Part shown: positions 34,813 to 43,075 of the stretch, one piece after another
How positions within the stretch are numbered: position 1 is the first letter of the stretch
How the letters are laid out: the number at the start of each line of letters is the position of its first letter
Source of the DNA: an uncultured Actinomycetes bacterium
GTDB taxonomy: Bacteria; Actinomycetota; Actinomycetes; Nanopelagicales; Nanopelagicaceae
Assembly: GCA_903834145.1 (NCBI GenBank)
Contig: CAILHY010000021.1
Span: 1-44,613, forward strand
Direction of reading: 5' to 3'
Length of the DNA stretch: 44,613 nt
The notes under the pieces: generated by a model
What the model saw: the letters and a program-made list of their open reading frames with translations, nothing else
Databases searched by the model: none
Told to the model about the DNA's origin: nothing
Translations under genes and position numbers: made by a program

Positions 34813-36039
34813 CTACTCCTTCACCGATGCAACTGCGTTTGATTGGATTAACTGATCAATTTTCGTATCTGAATATCCCAAAATTTGAGCCAAGATCTCT
34901 CGTGTGTGTTCACCCAGGGCAGGCGCACCTCGAGTGATCGCGGGCGGAGTTTCGGAAAGACGAAGTGGTGGGCGAATAGTTTTTGCCGAGCCCCCACGAA
35001 ATTGCGGTTGTTCCCAGATGTAGTTGTCTTCAATAATGTGGCGGTCTTTCACTAGGTCTTCATAATTGTAGACAGGCCCACACCAGGCACCAGCCTTGTC
35101 GCAGATTTCAATCCACTCATCCGTTGTCTTGTCTTCGAAGCTGTGACGAATTAATTTATAAACATCATCACGGTGCTCATGCCCTGCGTTGTAATGCGTG
35201 AGTGAACGCAACCATTCGTTATCTAGAATCTCTCCCAGGATATTGAGAGGCACCATCGCCAAGGTCAGCCATGCATCTTTTGTCTTGTAAACGCCATACG
35301 GAGCCGGAATTGAACCGTGGGCACTCCGCTCATTAAGACGGCGTGGCATTCGTCCTGCATTTAAGAAGGTTACAAACTCTTGAAGCTGGCAATCCATTAC
35401 AACAGATAACATATCGATTTCAACGTGTTGTCCGACTCCGGTGGTATGACGCGATTCAACGGCGGCCAGAATCCCAATCACTGCTTGATAACCCGTCATG
35501 ACATCAGCGCCCCACAGCGCGCTAGGTGTTGGGTCATCACCTAGTGCACCCACGCTAAACATCGAGCCGCTGTAGCCTTGAACGATCAGATCTTGACCTG
35601 GACGATTCTTATATGGTCCGGTAGATCCGTATCCAGAGATAGAGCAATAGATAATCCGAGGATTTATTTTTTTCAAATCCTCATAACCAATGCCAAGTCG
35701 TGCCGCAGTTCCATGTCGAAAATTTTGTAGAAAGACATCTGAATTCTTGATCAATTCATACATTATTTCTTTGGCTTCCGGATTCTTTAAATCGATTGCT
35801 AAAGAACGTTTGTTTCGGTTAACAGCCAAGTAGGTTGTCATTTCACCATTGCTCTGTTGATCTTCAAAGCCTCGGGTTCGATTAAACTCACCAATCGTTG
35901 GCGGTTCGATCTTGATGACATCGGCACCAAGGTCGCCAAGTCTTGTGCCAGCCAAAGGACCCGCCAACATCTGGGTGGCATCGATAACGCGAAGTGAGGC
36001 CAAGGCCCCGGCTTTTGATGGATGTGCTTGGGATGTCAT
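34813..36039 (-). CDS. Class III CoA-transferase (CaiB/BaiF family)
   Basis: The 408-residue enzyme has the family start LRVIDATQMLAGPLAGTRLGDLGADVIKIEPP, then NRNKRSLAIDLKNPEAKEIMYELIKNSDVFLQNFRHG and the likely catalytic Asp150 in PGQDLIVQGYSG. Such enzymes transfer CoA from one acyl-CoA to a carboxylic acid. In this island it would activate an acid for the crotonases. A palindrome lies directly upstream (36046-36057), and the 73-base gap to the SDR gene suggests an internal promoter. Confidence 0.94.
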   Translation of the reverse strand: MTSQAHPSKAGALASLRVIDATQMLAGPLAGTRLGDLGADVIKIEPPTIGEFNRTRGFEDQQSNGEMTTYLAVNRNKRSLAIDLKNPEAKEIMYELIKNSDVFLQNFRHGTAARLGIGYEDLKKINPRIIYCSISGYGSTGPYKNRPGQDLIVQGYSGSMFSVGALGDDPTPSALWGADVMTGYQAVIGILAAVESRHTTGVGQHVEIDMLSVVMDCQLQEFVTFLNAGRMPRRLNERSAHGSIPAPYGVYKTKDAWLTLAMVPLNILGEILDNEWLRSLTHYNAGHEHRDDVYKLIRHSFEDKTTDEWIEICDKAGAWCGPVYNYEDLVKDRHIIEDNYIWEQPQFRGGSAKTIRPPLRLSETPPAITRGAPALGEHTREILAQILGYSDTKIDQLIQSNAVASVKE

Positions 36040-36045
36040 CGTTAA

Positions 36046-36057
36046 ATACTTTAGTAT
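36046..36057. promoter_or_regulatory. Palindrome atactttagtat, candidate GntR operator
   Basis: A perfect 12-base inverted repeat lies 6 bases before the CoA-transferase ATG. It closely matches ataccttggtat at 42156-42167, upstream of the binding-protein gene; both fit atac-y-tt-r-gtat. FCD-type GntR proteins bind short palindromes of this kind. Confidence 0.45.
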
Positions 36058-36112
36058 GAAGAATCTAATGTCAATGGATTTTGGGCGCGATTATTCGTCA
36101 TGGGGGCGCCTT

Positions 36113-36871
36113 CTAGGCGAATCTCGCGTGAAGTCCGCCATCAACAATCCAATCGGCTCCATTCACGAATGAGGCCGCGTCCGAAAGCAAGAATGTGACG
36201 ACTTTTGCAATCTCGGATGGTTCACCCATTCGAGCCATGGGTTGAACGGCCATCGATTCGGCAGCTTTTTCAGGTAGGCGATCAAACCACTCCTGCAAGA
36301 GTGGAGTCAGTGTGTATCCAGGGGAAACAGCATTCGTTCGGATGTTGTTTGCGCCTTCATCAAGAGCCAAGTTATGCGTTAGCCCAATAACACCTGATTT
36401 TGCAGCGGCGTACGGAAAGTATTTTGGATAAGTCATACGCGCATGGATCGATGCGATGTTAACGATCGAACCTTTCTTAGCAGCGCGCATGGCAGGTAAA
36501 ACTAATTTTGCTGTGTGCCAAACACTTTTCAGATCGACATTCATAAACTTATTCCACTCGTCATCGGTCATTTCAACCGGATCGGCGTTGGAATTAACGC
36601 CGGCATTATTTACTGCGCCGTTAACTGGACCAAATTCGCTCACAAGTATGTCGTGGGCAATCTTGAGCGATTCAAACTGACCTACATCTGCCTTCGCAAA
36701 ACGAACATCAAACCCTTGTGATGTCAAAGCGGCCACGTAGGCCTGGCCCTTGGCTTCATTGATGTCGCAAAAAGAAGTACGCGCTCCGGCTTGTAAAGTA
36801 TCCAAAACTATCGCAGCGCCAATTCCATCGGCTCCGCCCGTTACGAAAATGTGTTGACCATTTAGATTCAT
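36113..36871 (-). CDS. Short-chain dehydrogenase/reductase
   Basis: The 252-residue classical SDR has the nucleotide-binding TGGADGIG (11-18), NNAGVN, the catalytic Ser in NIASIHA and the YAAAK pair Tyr/Lys (about 154-158). The C-terminal NGADWIVDGG is standard. Asp near the end of strand 2 (FCDINEAKG) favours NAD(H). It probably oxidises or reduces a hydroxyl of the sugar or sugar acid. It follows the dehydratase-like gene by 12 bases. Confidence 0.94.
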   Translation of the reverse strand: MNLNGQHIFVTGGADGIGAAIVLDTLQAGARTSFCDINEAKGQAYVAALTSQGFDVRFAKADVGQFESLKIAHDILVSEFGPVNGAVNNAGVNSNADPVEMTDDEWNKFMNVDLKSVWHTAKLVLPAMRAAKKGSIVNIASIHARMTYPKYFPYAAAKSGVIGLTHNLALDEGANNIRTNAVSPGYTLTPLLQEWFDRLPEKAAESMAVQPMARMGEPSEIAKVVTFLLSDAASFVNGADWIVDGGLHARFA

Positions 36872-36883
36872 ATTTTTCTCCTT

Positions 36884-38047
36884 TTACCAGTCCGCTACAG
36901 AGCCGTCATTGTGAAACCATTGTGTTGCTGAAACTGCATTGAAGGGATGCTCCGCTGCAAGAATTTCATCCATCTCTACGCCGATACCTGCAGCCGTAGG
37001 TGGATAGATAAAGCCATCTTCAATTTCTGGGACACCAGTAAAAACTTCATTGCGCCAGGGAACATCCGCACGCATAACCTCTTGAATAAGAAAGTTAGGA
37101 ATCGTCAGACCAAGGTGCACGTTGACCATTGTTGCGATGGGGCCAAGCGGATTATGTGGCGCCATTGTTACGCCGTACGTCTCGCACAAGGAGGCGATCC
37201 GACGAATTTCGGTAACGCCGCCAGCATGACAAACATCAGGTTGTGCCACATCAATGAGTCCAGCTTCCAATATCGGCAAGAAGTCCGCCCGTGTAAGGAG
37301 CCGCTCACCAGCAGCTAGCGGAACCCGTATCCCAGCACGGGCCACTTTCATAGCTTCTACTTGATCAGGTTGAACCACTTCCTCTAAAAAGAGCGGATTA
37401 AATGGTTCTAACACTCTGGAGTATGCAATTGCTTGTGCGGCCGTAGTGCGGCCGTGGAAATCGATCATGATGTCGACATCTGGCCCCGCAGCGCTGCGCG
37501 CAGCTTCCATGAGTTCCCCGGCGTGACGAAGATTCTCAGCTTCGCCTAACGGACCTGACTTGGGAACAGCGAGGATCTTTACCGCCGTGAAACCATCGGA
37601 AATACTCTTCTTCATCTTTTCCGCAAAGGAAGATCCGGAATCGGAGTTGTAAACAGCATCTGAATTACCTCCGCCAAGATGGTCATACATCCGAACTCGG
37701 TCTCTGGCCAAACCACCCAAGATTCGGTACAGGGGAACGTTGAGGTCTTTTGCCGAAATATCCCACAGTGCCTGATCGATGCCACTGATGGCCGACATTG
37801 TTACAACGCCACCTTTAAAAAAGGGATGTCTATAAAGGATCTGCCAATTTCTTTCGATCTCACGAGGATCGCGCCCAACGATAAGTGGTGCCAAATCATC
37901 GATCGCACCGACAACGGCTTGGGCCTGGAATTCCACGGTAGCTTCACCGATTCCAATGAGCCCGGCAACATCGGTGTAGACACGAACTATTACCCAGTTT
38001 CGCATTTTCGCATTAACAACTGTGGAAGTTATCTTCGTGATCTTCAT
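36884..38047 (-). CDS. Enolase-superfamily sugar-acid dehydratase (galactonate dehydratase-like)
   Basis: The 387-residue enzyme has a capping domain (1-115) and a barrel with metal and catalytic residues: Asp196 and His198 in DIMIDFHGR, Glu222 (FLEEVV), Glu248 (AAGERLLTR) and His298 in APHNPLGPIA. PDVCHAGGVTEIRR is also typical. The DFHGR and HNPLGPIA pattern resembles D-galactonate dehydratase (DgoD), which forms a 2-keto-3-deoxy sugar acid. The next gene encodes a DHDPS-family lyase, the usual partner. The true substrate may be another aldonate or uronate. Confidence 0.9.
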   Translation of the reverse strand: MKITKITSTVVNAKMRNWVIVRVYTDVAGLIGIGEATVEFQAQAVVGAIDDLAPLIVGRDPREIERNWQILYRHPFFKGGVVTMSAISGIDQALWDISAKDLNVPLYRILGGLARDRVRMYDHLGGGNSDAVYNSDSGSSFAEKMKKSISDGFTAVKILAVPKSGPLGEAENLRHAGELMEAARSAAGPDVDIMIDFHGRTTAAQAIAYSRVLEPFNPLFLEEVVQPDQVEAMKVARAGIRVPLAAGERLLTRADFLPILEAGLIDVAQPDVCHAGGVTEIRRIASLCETYGVTMAPHNPLGPIATMVNVHLGLTIPNFLIQEVMRADVPWRNEVFTGVPEIEDGFIYPPTAAGIGVEMDEILAAEHPFNAVSATQWFHNDGSVADW

Positions 38048-38101
38048 TCCTGTGCACCTCGTACTTTTCCGATGACGTTATGGATTTTTGAAAACTGATG
38101 A

Positions 38102-39010
38102 TCACACATTCGTTGCCACCGATTCCACCAATGCTAGAACTTCGGCAATTTCTCTTTCGTTCTGCGCGGTTATCTTCGAGGTGGGATTTCGACAATAGTC
38201 CGTAGCAATAATTCCTCTGCGTTGCAGAATTCGTTTTTCTACCGCAATTAGCAGTTCTAGGTCTTGAAGCCAGGTAGCAATATAAGGAATAAATTTATCG
38301 AGGCGGGCTGCAAATTCAACGTCATCGCCATCAGATAAGGCCACTTGCGCCCAGTGATAAAGATCAGTTAAGCCACAACCTGGTTGTATGCCCTGAGCAC
38401 CTGCTTTGACGCCATCCTTCCAATAAATTCCGCCCCAGCCAATCAATGTTTTTACTCTGTCGTTCGTCACCTCGCGCACTTTTACTATTGATTCCATCGG
38501 AGGGTTCGCTTCACATTTAATTATGCGCATATTAGGAAATTGATCCGCCAACTTGAGAAGCTCTCCCACATCTTGCATACCACCAGCCTGAGGCAGATGC
38601 TGAATTACGGTAGGTATGCTCACAGCGCCAAGAATCATTGAAATATGTTTCCTGACTTGGTCGCTAGTTGGCGCGAAGAATGTAGGGGGCAAGATATTTA
38701 TGTAATCAACACCCATCGACTGATAATCGTGAGCGCGTTTCACCGCTAATTCCGCCGAATGGTCAGCGACGGAGGCGATAACTTGCAACTGCGAACCTTG
38801 CCGTAAATCCAGCAGCATCTCTAAAAGTGAATATCGTTCGGGATCCGAGAGTTTGATGTTCTCACTTGCCACGCCAAAGAAGAGCGTGGACTTAGTGCCA
38901 ATGGAGATAATCCATTCAACCAACGAAGCAAAACTTTCATAATCAACTTCGCCTTCGTTGGTGAAAGGCACTGCCAATACTGGACAAACCCCTTCGATCG
39001 TGGATGTCAT
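38102..39010 (-). CDS. DHDPS/N-acetylneuraminate-lyase-family aldolase or dehydratase
   Basis: The 302-residue barrel enzyme keeps the Schiff-base lysine, Lys165 (RIIKCEANPP), and a G-x-x-x-E pyruvate-binding variant (FFGVASE). The position normally holding the catalytic Tyr (LYNVP) reads VIQHLPQ, with Gln137. It may therefore not be a normal synthase or aldolase; related proteins act on 2-keto-3-deoxy acids as aldolases or dehydratases. Context beside a dehydratase-like enzyme supports cleavage or dehydration of its keto-deoxy product. It lies 19 bases downstream of the permease gene. Confidence 0.88.
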   Translation of the reverse strand: MTSTIEGVCPVLAVPFTNEGEVDYESFASLVEWIISIGTKSTLFFGVASENIKLSDPERYSLLEMLLDLRQGSQLQVIASVADHSAELAVKRAHDYQSMGVDYINILPPTFFAPTSDQVRKHISMILGAVSIPTVIQHLPQAGGMQDVGELLKLADQFPNMRIIKCEANPPMESIVKVREVTNDRVKTLIGWGGIYWKDGVKAGAQGIQPGCGLTDLYHWAQVALSDGDDVEFAARLDKFIPYIATWLQDLELLIAVEKRILQRRGIIATDYCRNPTSKITAQNEREIAEVLALVESVATNV

Positions 39011-39029
39011 GGGGAATGGCGTTCGATCG

Positions 39030-40037
39030 TTACTTCTTGACTCTTCTGCTAATGATTGCTTGCAGGATTACCGACGCAATGATTACTAATCCAAAGAAGA
39101 CTTGGGTGTAGAAGGCGTTAATTCCTGCAGCAACAATTCCTGCGTTGATTGCCCCAATGATGAAGGCGCCCACAAAGGTGCCGGTAACAGTTCCGGTTCC
39201 ACCAAATACGCTAGTACCCCCCAAGAAAACAGCAGCAATAGAGTTAAGAAGTAAACCTCCACCCATTGTTGGCCAGAAGTATGAAACCTCGAAAGAACCG
39301 ATCATTCCTGCAAGAGCCGAGAAAACTCCCACCAAGGCAAAACTCCAACGCTTCACGCGATTGACGTTGACACCCATAAGCTGCGCTGAAATTTTGTTAT
39401 CACCCGTAAGGAATACATGCGAGCCAAATTTTGATCTATTGAGAACTAACCAGAGAACACCGGTTGCAAATATTGTCCACCAGAACTGGTTTGCAATTCC
39501 AAAGAATGTACGGCCAACCAACAACTTATCGATGAGGTTGAACTTAGGATCGGTGAGATCTGCGCCAGAACCATTGGTCCAAGCTAGCTCTAAGCCAAGA
39601 AAGAGGAATTGAGTGCCGATGGTAATAACGAGCGAAGGAATATTGAAAGCAGTAACGAGATAACCATTAATGAATCCACAAGCTAGTCCCATGGCAACAG
39701 CCGCGAGTACACCAACAAAAATCGGTGCCCCTCCTGAGACGGTCTTCGCAAAAGCGCAGGTTGAGAGCGCCATGATTGACGGGAAGGAAAGGTCGATCTC
39801 CCCTGTTATGACCACCAAAGTAAGCGGAATAGCCATCAACGCGAAAATCGGAGTTGTGGCAGCAAATGCTAAGTAAATCTCTGGGTGAGTAAAGGAGCTT
39901 GGCGCGGAGATAACGAAGGCCAACCACATAACGATTCCAACGGACCAGATACCAAATTGCATACCAAAACGTCGCCAAAATGACGGCGGGCGAGCTGCAT
40001 TGGCTTTTGGCTTAACTTCTTGGCTATCTTGCGACAT
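39030..40037 (-). CDS. Sugar ABC transporter permease (RbsC-like)
   Basis: The 335-residue protein has about nine or ten membrane helices. The RbsC-type signature is seen: GEIDLSFPSIMALSTCAFAK, GFINGYLVTAFNIPSLVITIGTQFLFLGL, and MGGGLLLNSIAAVFLGGTSVFGGTGTVTGTFVGAFIIGAINAGI. It forms the channel of a ribose/xylose-type importer. Its ATG overlaps the ATPase stop by one base (TAATG). Only one permease gene is present, so a homodimer is expected. Confidence 0.94.
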   Translation of the reverse strand: MSQDSQEVKPKANAARPPSFWRRFGMQFGIWSVGIVMWLAFVISAPSSFTHPEIYLAFAATTPIFALMAIPLTLVVITGEIDLSFPSIMALSTCAFAKTVSGGAPIFVGVLAAVAMGLACGFINGYLVTAFNIPSLVITIGTQFLFLGLELAWTNGSGADLTDPKFNLIDKLLVGRTFFGIANQFWWTIFATGVLWLVLNRSKFGSHVFLTGDNKISAQLMGVNVNRVKRWSFALVGVFSALAGMIGSFEVSYFWPTMGGGLLLNSIAAVFLGGTSVFGGTGTVTGTFVGAFIIGAINAGIVAAGINAFYTQVFFGLVIIASVILQAIISRRVKK

Positions 40038-40813
40038 TAGTTTTGCTCCTTCAAATTTCCGGTGCGAGCAACGCGATACATGCTCTCAATTAACTCGTCC
40101 ATTGTTATTTCACTCTTCTTGTACATACCTGCAACTTTGCCTCGATCCAGAACAATCATGCGATCAACGGCAGGATAGATATGGAAAATATTGTGATCAA
40201 TAAAAATTGCCGAACGACCTGATTTTTTAATATTCTGAACAAAATCGAGCGTCTTCTTGGTTTCAGAAAGTGAGAGCCCAACTGTTGGCTCATCCAAGAT
40301 CACTAGTTCGGCTTCAAAGTGCAAGGCGCGGGTAATCGCAACACCTTGTTTTTCTCCACCTGACATAGTTTGGACCGGATTATCTGGGTGTACTGCGACC
40401 GACGTGAAGCCCATGTGTTCACTCATGAGCCTGGTGGCTTCCGCCTTCATCGCTTTGACATTGAGCATTCCGAAACGATTGACGATTTCGCGTCCCATAT
40501 ACATGTTGCGCCAAATGGGTTGCTGCTCACAAAGTGCGCGTTCCTGATAAATGGTTTCAATTCCAAGTGATCGTGCTTTTGCAACGCTCCAATCGGTGAT
40601 CTTCTCACCTTTAAACCAAATCTCACCGCCATCATCAGGCTTATGAAAGCCCATGATCGTCTTTACCAAAGTGGATTTACCTGCGCCGTTATCTCCAAGC
40701 AATCCAACGATCTCACCTGGAAAAATTTCCAAGTTCACGTCAGAGAGTGAACGCACCTCACCAAATGTCTTAGAGACATTCTTCAATTGGATAACTGGTT
40801 GCTGGCTGTTCAT
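40037..40813 (-). CDS. Sugar ABC transporter ATP-binding protein, single domain
   Basis: The 258-residue ATPase has Walker A GDNGAGKST (about 36-44), a Q-loop (ETIYQERALCEQQPIWRNMYMGREI), the signature MSGGEKQGVAITRA and Walker B LVILDEPTVGLS. The sequence resembles RbsA/XylG/FrcA. RbsA-type proteins usually carry two ABC domains (about 500 residues); this has one, like FrcA, so a homodimer is likely. It is followed without a gap by the permease and preceded by the binding-protein gene after a hairpin. Confidence 0.94.
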   Translation of the reverse strand: MNSQQPVIQLKNVSKTFGEVRSLSDVNLEIFPGEIVGLLGDNGAGKSTLVKTIMGFHKPDDGGEIWFKGEKITDWSVAKARSLGIETIYQERALCEQQPIWRNMYMGREIVNRFGMLNVKAMKAEATRLMSEHMGFTSVAVHPDNPVQTMSGGEKQGVAITRALHFEAELVILDEPTVGLSLSETKKTLDFVQNIKKSGRSAIFIDHNIFHIYPAVDRMIVLDRGKVAGMYKKSEITMDELIESMYRVARTGNLKEQN

Positions 40814-40862
40814 TAATGTGGCCTCTCGCTATTACTCAATGAGAACAATGTTAATTCGGAGG

Positions 40863-40896
40863 GGACCGACTGGAGTTTTTACACCCCAGCCGGTCC
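40863..40896 (-). terminator. Intergenic hairpin between binding-protein and ATPase genes
   Basis: An 11-base stem with one G-T pair (ggaccgactgg 40863-40873 with ccagccggtcc 40886-40896) has no T-tract on the minus strand. It probably acts as a partial terminator or mRNA stabiliser that gives more binding protein than membrane components. Confidence 0.55.
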
Positions 40897-40932
40897 TTAC
40901 CTTACTTTCGATATTTATTTCTCGTTAACGAA

Positions 40933-41955
40933 TTAACGAATGAGCTTTGCTGCAAGTGGAGCAATGATTGCAACGTTTGAGCTGTCAATGAATCCGCCTG
41001 CAGTATTGATATCCAATCCTGCGAATGCGTACTTCTTTGTCAAGCAGACCTGAAGAATTGGCAAGTATCCTTGTAGCCATTCTTGCTGATCAATTACCAA
41101 GCTGAGGTATCCGGACTTAATTGCGGTACCAACAGCTGGTGACATGTCGAAGCCTGCTACATAAACTCCGCCTGGCTTAATGCTTGCTGCCTTTAGGTAA
41201 GTCTCTGCAGTTGCTGTCAAACCACCGTGATCAAGGAATACTGACTTGATATCTGGGTGTGCTTGCATAACTCCAACGAATGTTGGTGCACCAGAGGCAG
41301 GAGTTGTATTAGTTGCTTGATCAATCTCTTGATAAACAACCTTGATTCCGGCCTTTGTTAATGCATCAATGATTCCAATTGTGCGTTGTGCACGATCTCC
41401 TGCAGCGCCCTTAAGGCCCCACACGAATGCACTTCCGCCGCTAGCAAGTTTGCCGCGCTTGATTGCTTCGTTAGCTAGATCGAAGCCTGCTTTGTAGTTT
41501 GTAGCTCCAACGAAGCCCATACCTGAAGCAGCATATGATGGTGTCAACACTGGAAGTTGTGAGTTTGCGTTAGCAACAACAATTCCCTTGCTAAATGCAT
41601 CTTTGATGATTGGACCAGCAGATGCATCACCGATCAAACCGACGATGCCGGCAATTCCATCTGGCTTAGAAGCAATAGCTTCTTTGAGCTGTGATGTCAT
41701 AAGGCTTGGGTCCCAGTTTGACCAATAATATTTAACTGTTGCGCCGAGATCTCTGGCTGCTTGAACTTGACCGTTATAAACGTTCACGGCAAAAGTTCCG
41801 CCTTGCGGTCCACCTGGGAATGCGGCGATCTTTACGCCTGCACACCAACGGGTTGTTGCTGCAGCTGTGGCGGGAGTAGTACTAACTACAGCAACAGAAG
41901 CAGATGCAAGTAATGCGATGGCAGAGATGCCAACCTTTAAGCGAAGTGCTTTCAT
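40933..41955 (-). CDS. Sugar ABC transporter substrate-binding protein (RbsB-like)
   Basis: The 340-residue protein has a Sec signal peptide (about 1-32, LLASASVAVVSTTPATAAA) and a two-lobed periplasmic-binding fold of the Peripla_BP_4 type: GIAGIVGLIGDASAGPIIKDAFSKGIVVANANSQ, GATNYKAGFDLANEAIKRG, SVFLDHGGLTATAETYLKAA and VAGFDMSPAVGTAIKSGYLSLVIDQQ. No lipobox is seen, although most such proteins of Gram-positives are lipid-anchored. It is the first gene of the island. The 324-base upstream gap (41956-42279) holds its promoter, the candidate operator at 42156 and a terminator for the next gene. The substrate cannot be read from sequence. Confidence 0.93.
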   Translation of the reverse strand: MKALRLKVGISAIALLASASVAVVSTTPATAAATTRWCAGVKIAAFPGGPQGGTFAVNVYNGQVQAARDLGATVKYYWSNWDPSLMTSQLKEAIASKPDGIAGIVGLIGDASAGPIIKDAFSKGIVVANANSQLPVLTPSYAASGMGFVGATNYKAGFDLANEAIKRGKLASGGSAFVWGLKGAAGDRAQRTIGIIDALTKAGIKVVYQEIDQATNTTPASGAPTFVGVMQAHPDIKSVFLDHGGLTATAETYLKAASIKPGGVYVAGFDMSPAVGTAIKSGYLSLVIDQQEWLQGYLPILQVCLTKKYAFAGLDINTAGGFIDSSNVAIIAPLAAKLIR

Positions 41956-42155
41956 ATATCCTCCTGACAGTGGGTCGAAAATCGAACCCTGGATATTTAT
42001 ACTTCATACTTAATGTTAAATACATAGTTTTGCCAAAGTTATTTAATTGTTACAAACGCAACTTTCCAATTAAAAGAACTAATGGCTTCGAAAGTGAATA
42101 TCAATTGTTCGGGAAAAGACCTCCAAGTACCGTAATCCCGACCGGGGGTGAGGCC

Positions 42156-42167
42156 ATACCTTGGTAT
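42156..42167. promoter_or_regulatory. Palindrome ataccttggtat, candidate operator upstream of the island
   Basis: A perfect 12-base inverted repeat lies about 200 bases before the binding-protein ATG. It pairs with the similar site at 36046-36057. The distance is long for a classical operator, so a distal promoter or a looping site is possible. Confidence 0.35.
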
Positions 42168-42211
42168 TTCGTTCCTCTTGCGAGAATGCAAGCACAGGTG
42201 TAGTGAAATAG

Positions 42212-42259
42212 AAAAACACCCACACGAATCCAACAGCAATGCTGCATAACGTGTGGGTG
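42212..42259 (-). terminator. Rho-independent terminator
   Basis: A perfect 10-base stem (cacccacacg 42217-42226 with cgtgtgggtg 42250-42259) is followed on the minus strand by five T residues. It ends the secreted-protein gene at 42280-42864. Confidence 0.85.
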
Positions 42260-42279
42260 CCGAACTTGATGCTCGTCTT

Positions 42280-42864
42280 CTATAGAAGCGTGTTTGTTGA
42301 CTTAATGAATGCTAATAGAGATTGTGAAGGTGTGGCTGATGCCGGTGCAGAGAAAGTCAAAATGATGAACTTTCCGCCAGCAACCCATGCATCTAGGCGA
42401 ATGCTTCCGGCAGTAAGTGTGGATCCAACGCCATCTTCTTTGCCGTTACCCAAATCTAAATAGTCAGCGACTCCGCCAACGGGAGTGTTTTTCATGGCCC
42501 CGGCAGATTGCTTTGCCATGTAAGACAGGTATTGAGTAGCGGTCATCGCCGGCTTGCTTTTACCTTGAGCTGTAACAGAAAGTTTTGCAATATCGGCCGG
42601 GCTTACGCAACCAACGACGAGCGCCTTTGCACCGAAATCGATCGTAGTGCCAAGAGCATTGGCCTGATTAGCTGAAACGGTTTTGTAGTTATACGCAGTA
42701 ATTTTTGGGCCCGTTGCCAGTGTGTATCCATCTGCCACGACGACGGCCTTTGTGATTGAAGCGCATGTTGGAGAAGAAGCGCCAGCTGCCTCAACGCTAA
42801 GAATCCCCATGCCACCGGTGAGAATGACAGTGAGTGCGGTTGCAATGCTTTTTTGTAGTTTCAT
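42280..42864 (-). CDS. Secreted protein of unknown function
   Basis: The 194-residue protein has a signal peptide (SIATALTVILTGGMGILSVEAAGA, cleavage near residue 30) and a soluble domain with two Cys (PTCASITK, VVGCVSPADI) that may pair. The sequence is rich in Ala/Thr/Lys with alternating beta and helical stretches (GSIRLDAWVAGGKFIILTFSAPA). No family is recognised. It is a single gene with its own terminator. Its location, between the import system and the partial tRNA copy, does not reveal a role. Confidence 0.75.
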   Translation of the reverse strand: MKLQKSIATALTVILTGGMGILSVEAAGASSPTCASITKAVVVADGYTLATGPKITAYNYKTVSANQANALGTTIDFGAKALVVGCVSPADIAKLSVTAQGKSKPAMTATQYLSYMAKQSAGAMKNTPVGGVADYLDLGNGKEDGVGSTLTAGSIRLDAWVAGGKFIILTFSAPASATPSQSLLAFIKSTNTLL

Positions 42865-42977
42865 GACTAATCCTTGTCGTAGGTCCTCGAGTTTTGTGAA
42901 GAGTAGAAGAAGGAACCTCGATTAGGACGAGAATATCCTGAGCCTTGGCTGAGAGAAATCGGAGTCCGAATAATTGC

Positions 42978-42996
42978 GTGCCCCGAGTGGGGGTCG
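42978..42996 (-). repeat. 19-bp copy of the tRNA 3' segment (attachment-site-like)
   Basis: gtgccccgagtgggggtcg matches 44443-44461 exactly, in the same orientation. It covers the T-loop and T-stem 3' side and the acceptor 3' strand of the tRNA. No other part of a tRNA is present. Such partial copies mark integration sites of tRNA-targeting elements. Confidence 0.85.
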
Positions 42997-43075
42997 GTAA
43001 GTCTCAAGCCAGCACGCCACAGATCGAATAGTCCAGAATTTACGGTGCAGGCCAATCACCAACGTTTCGGCTTGT

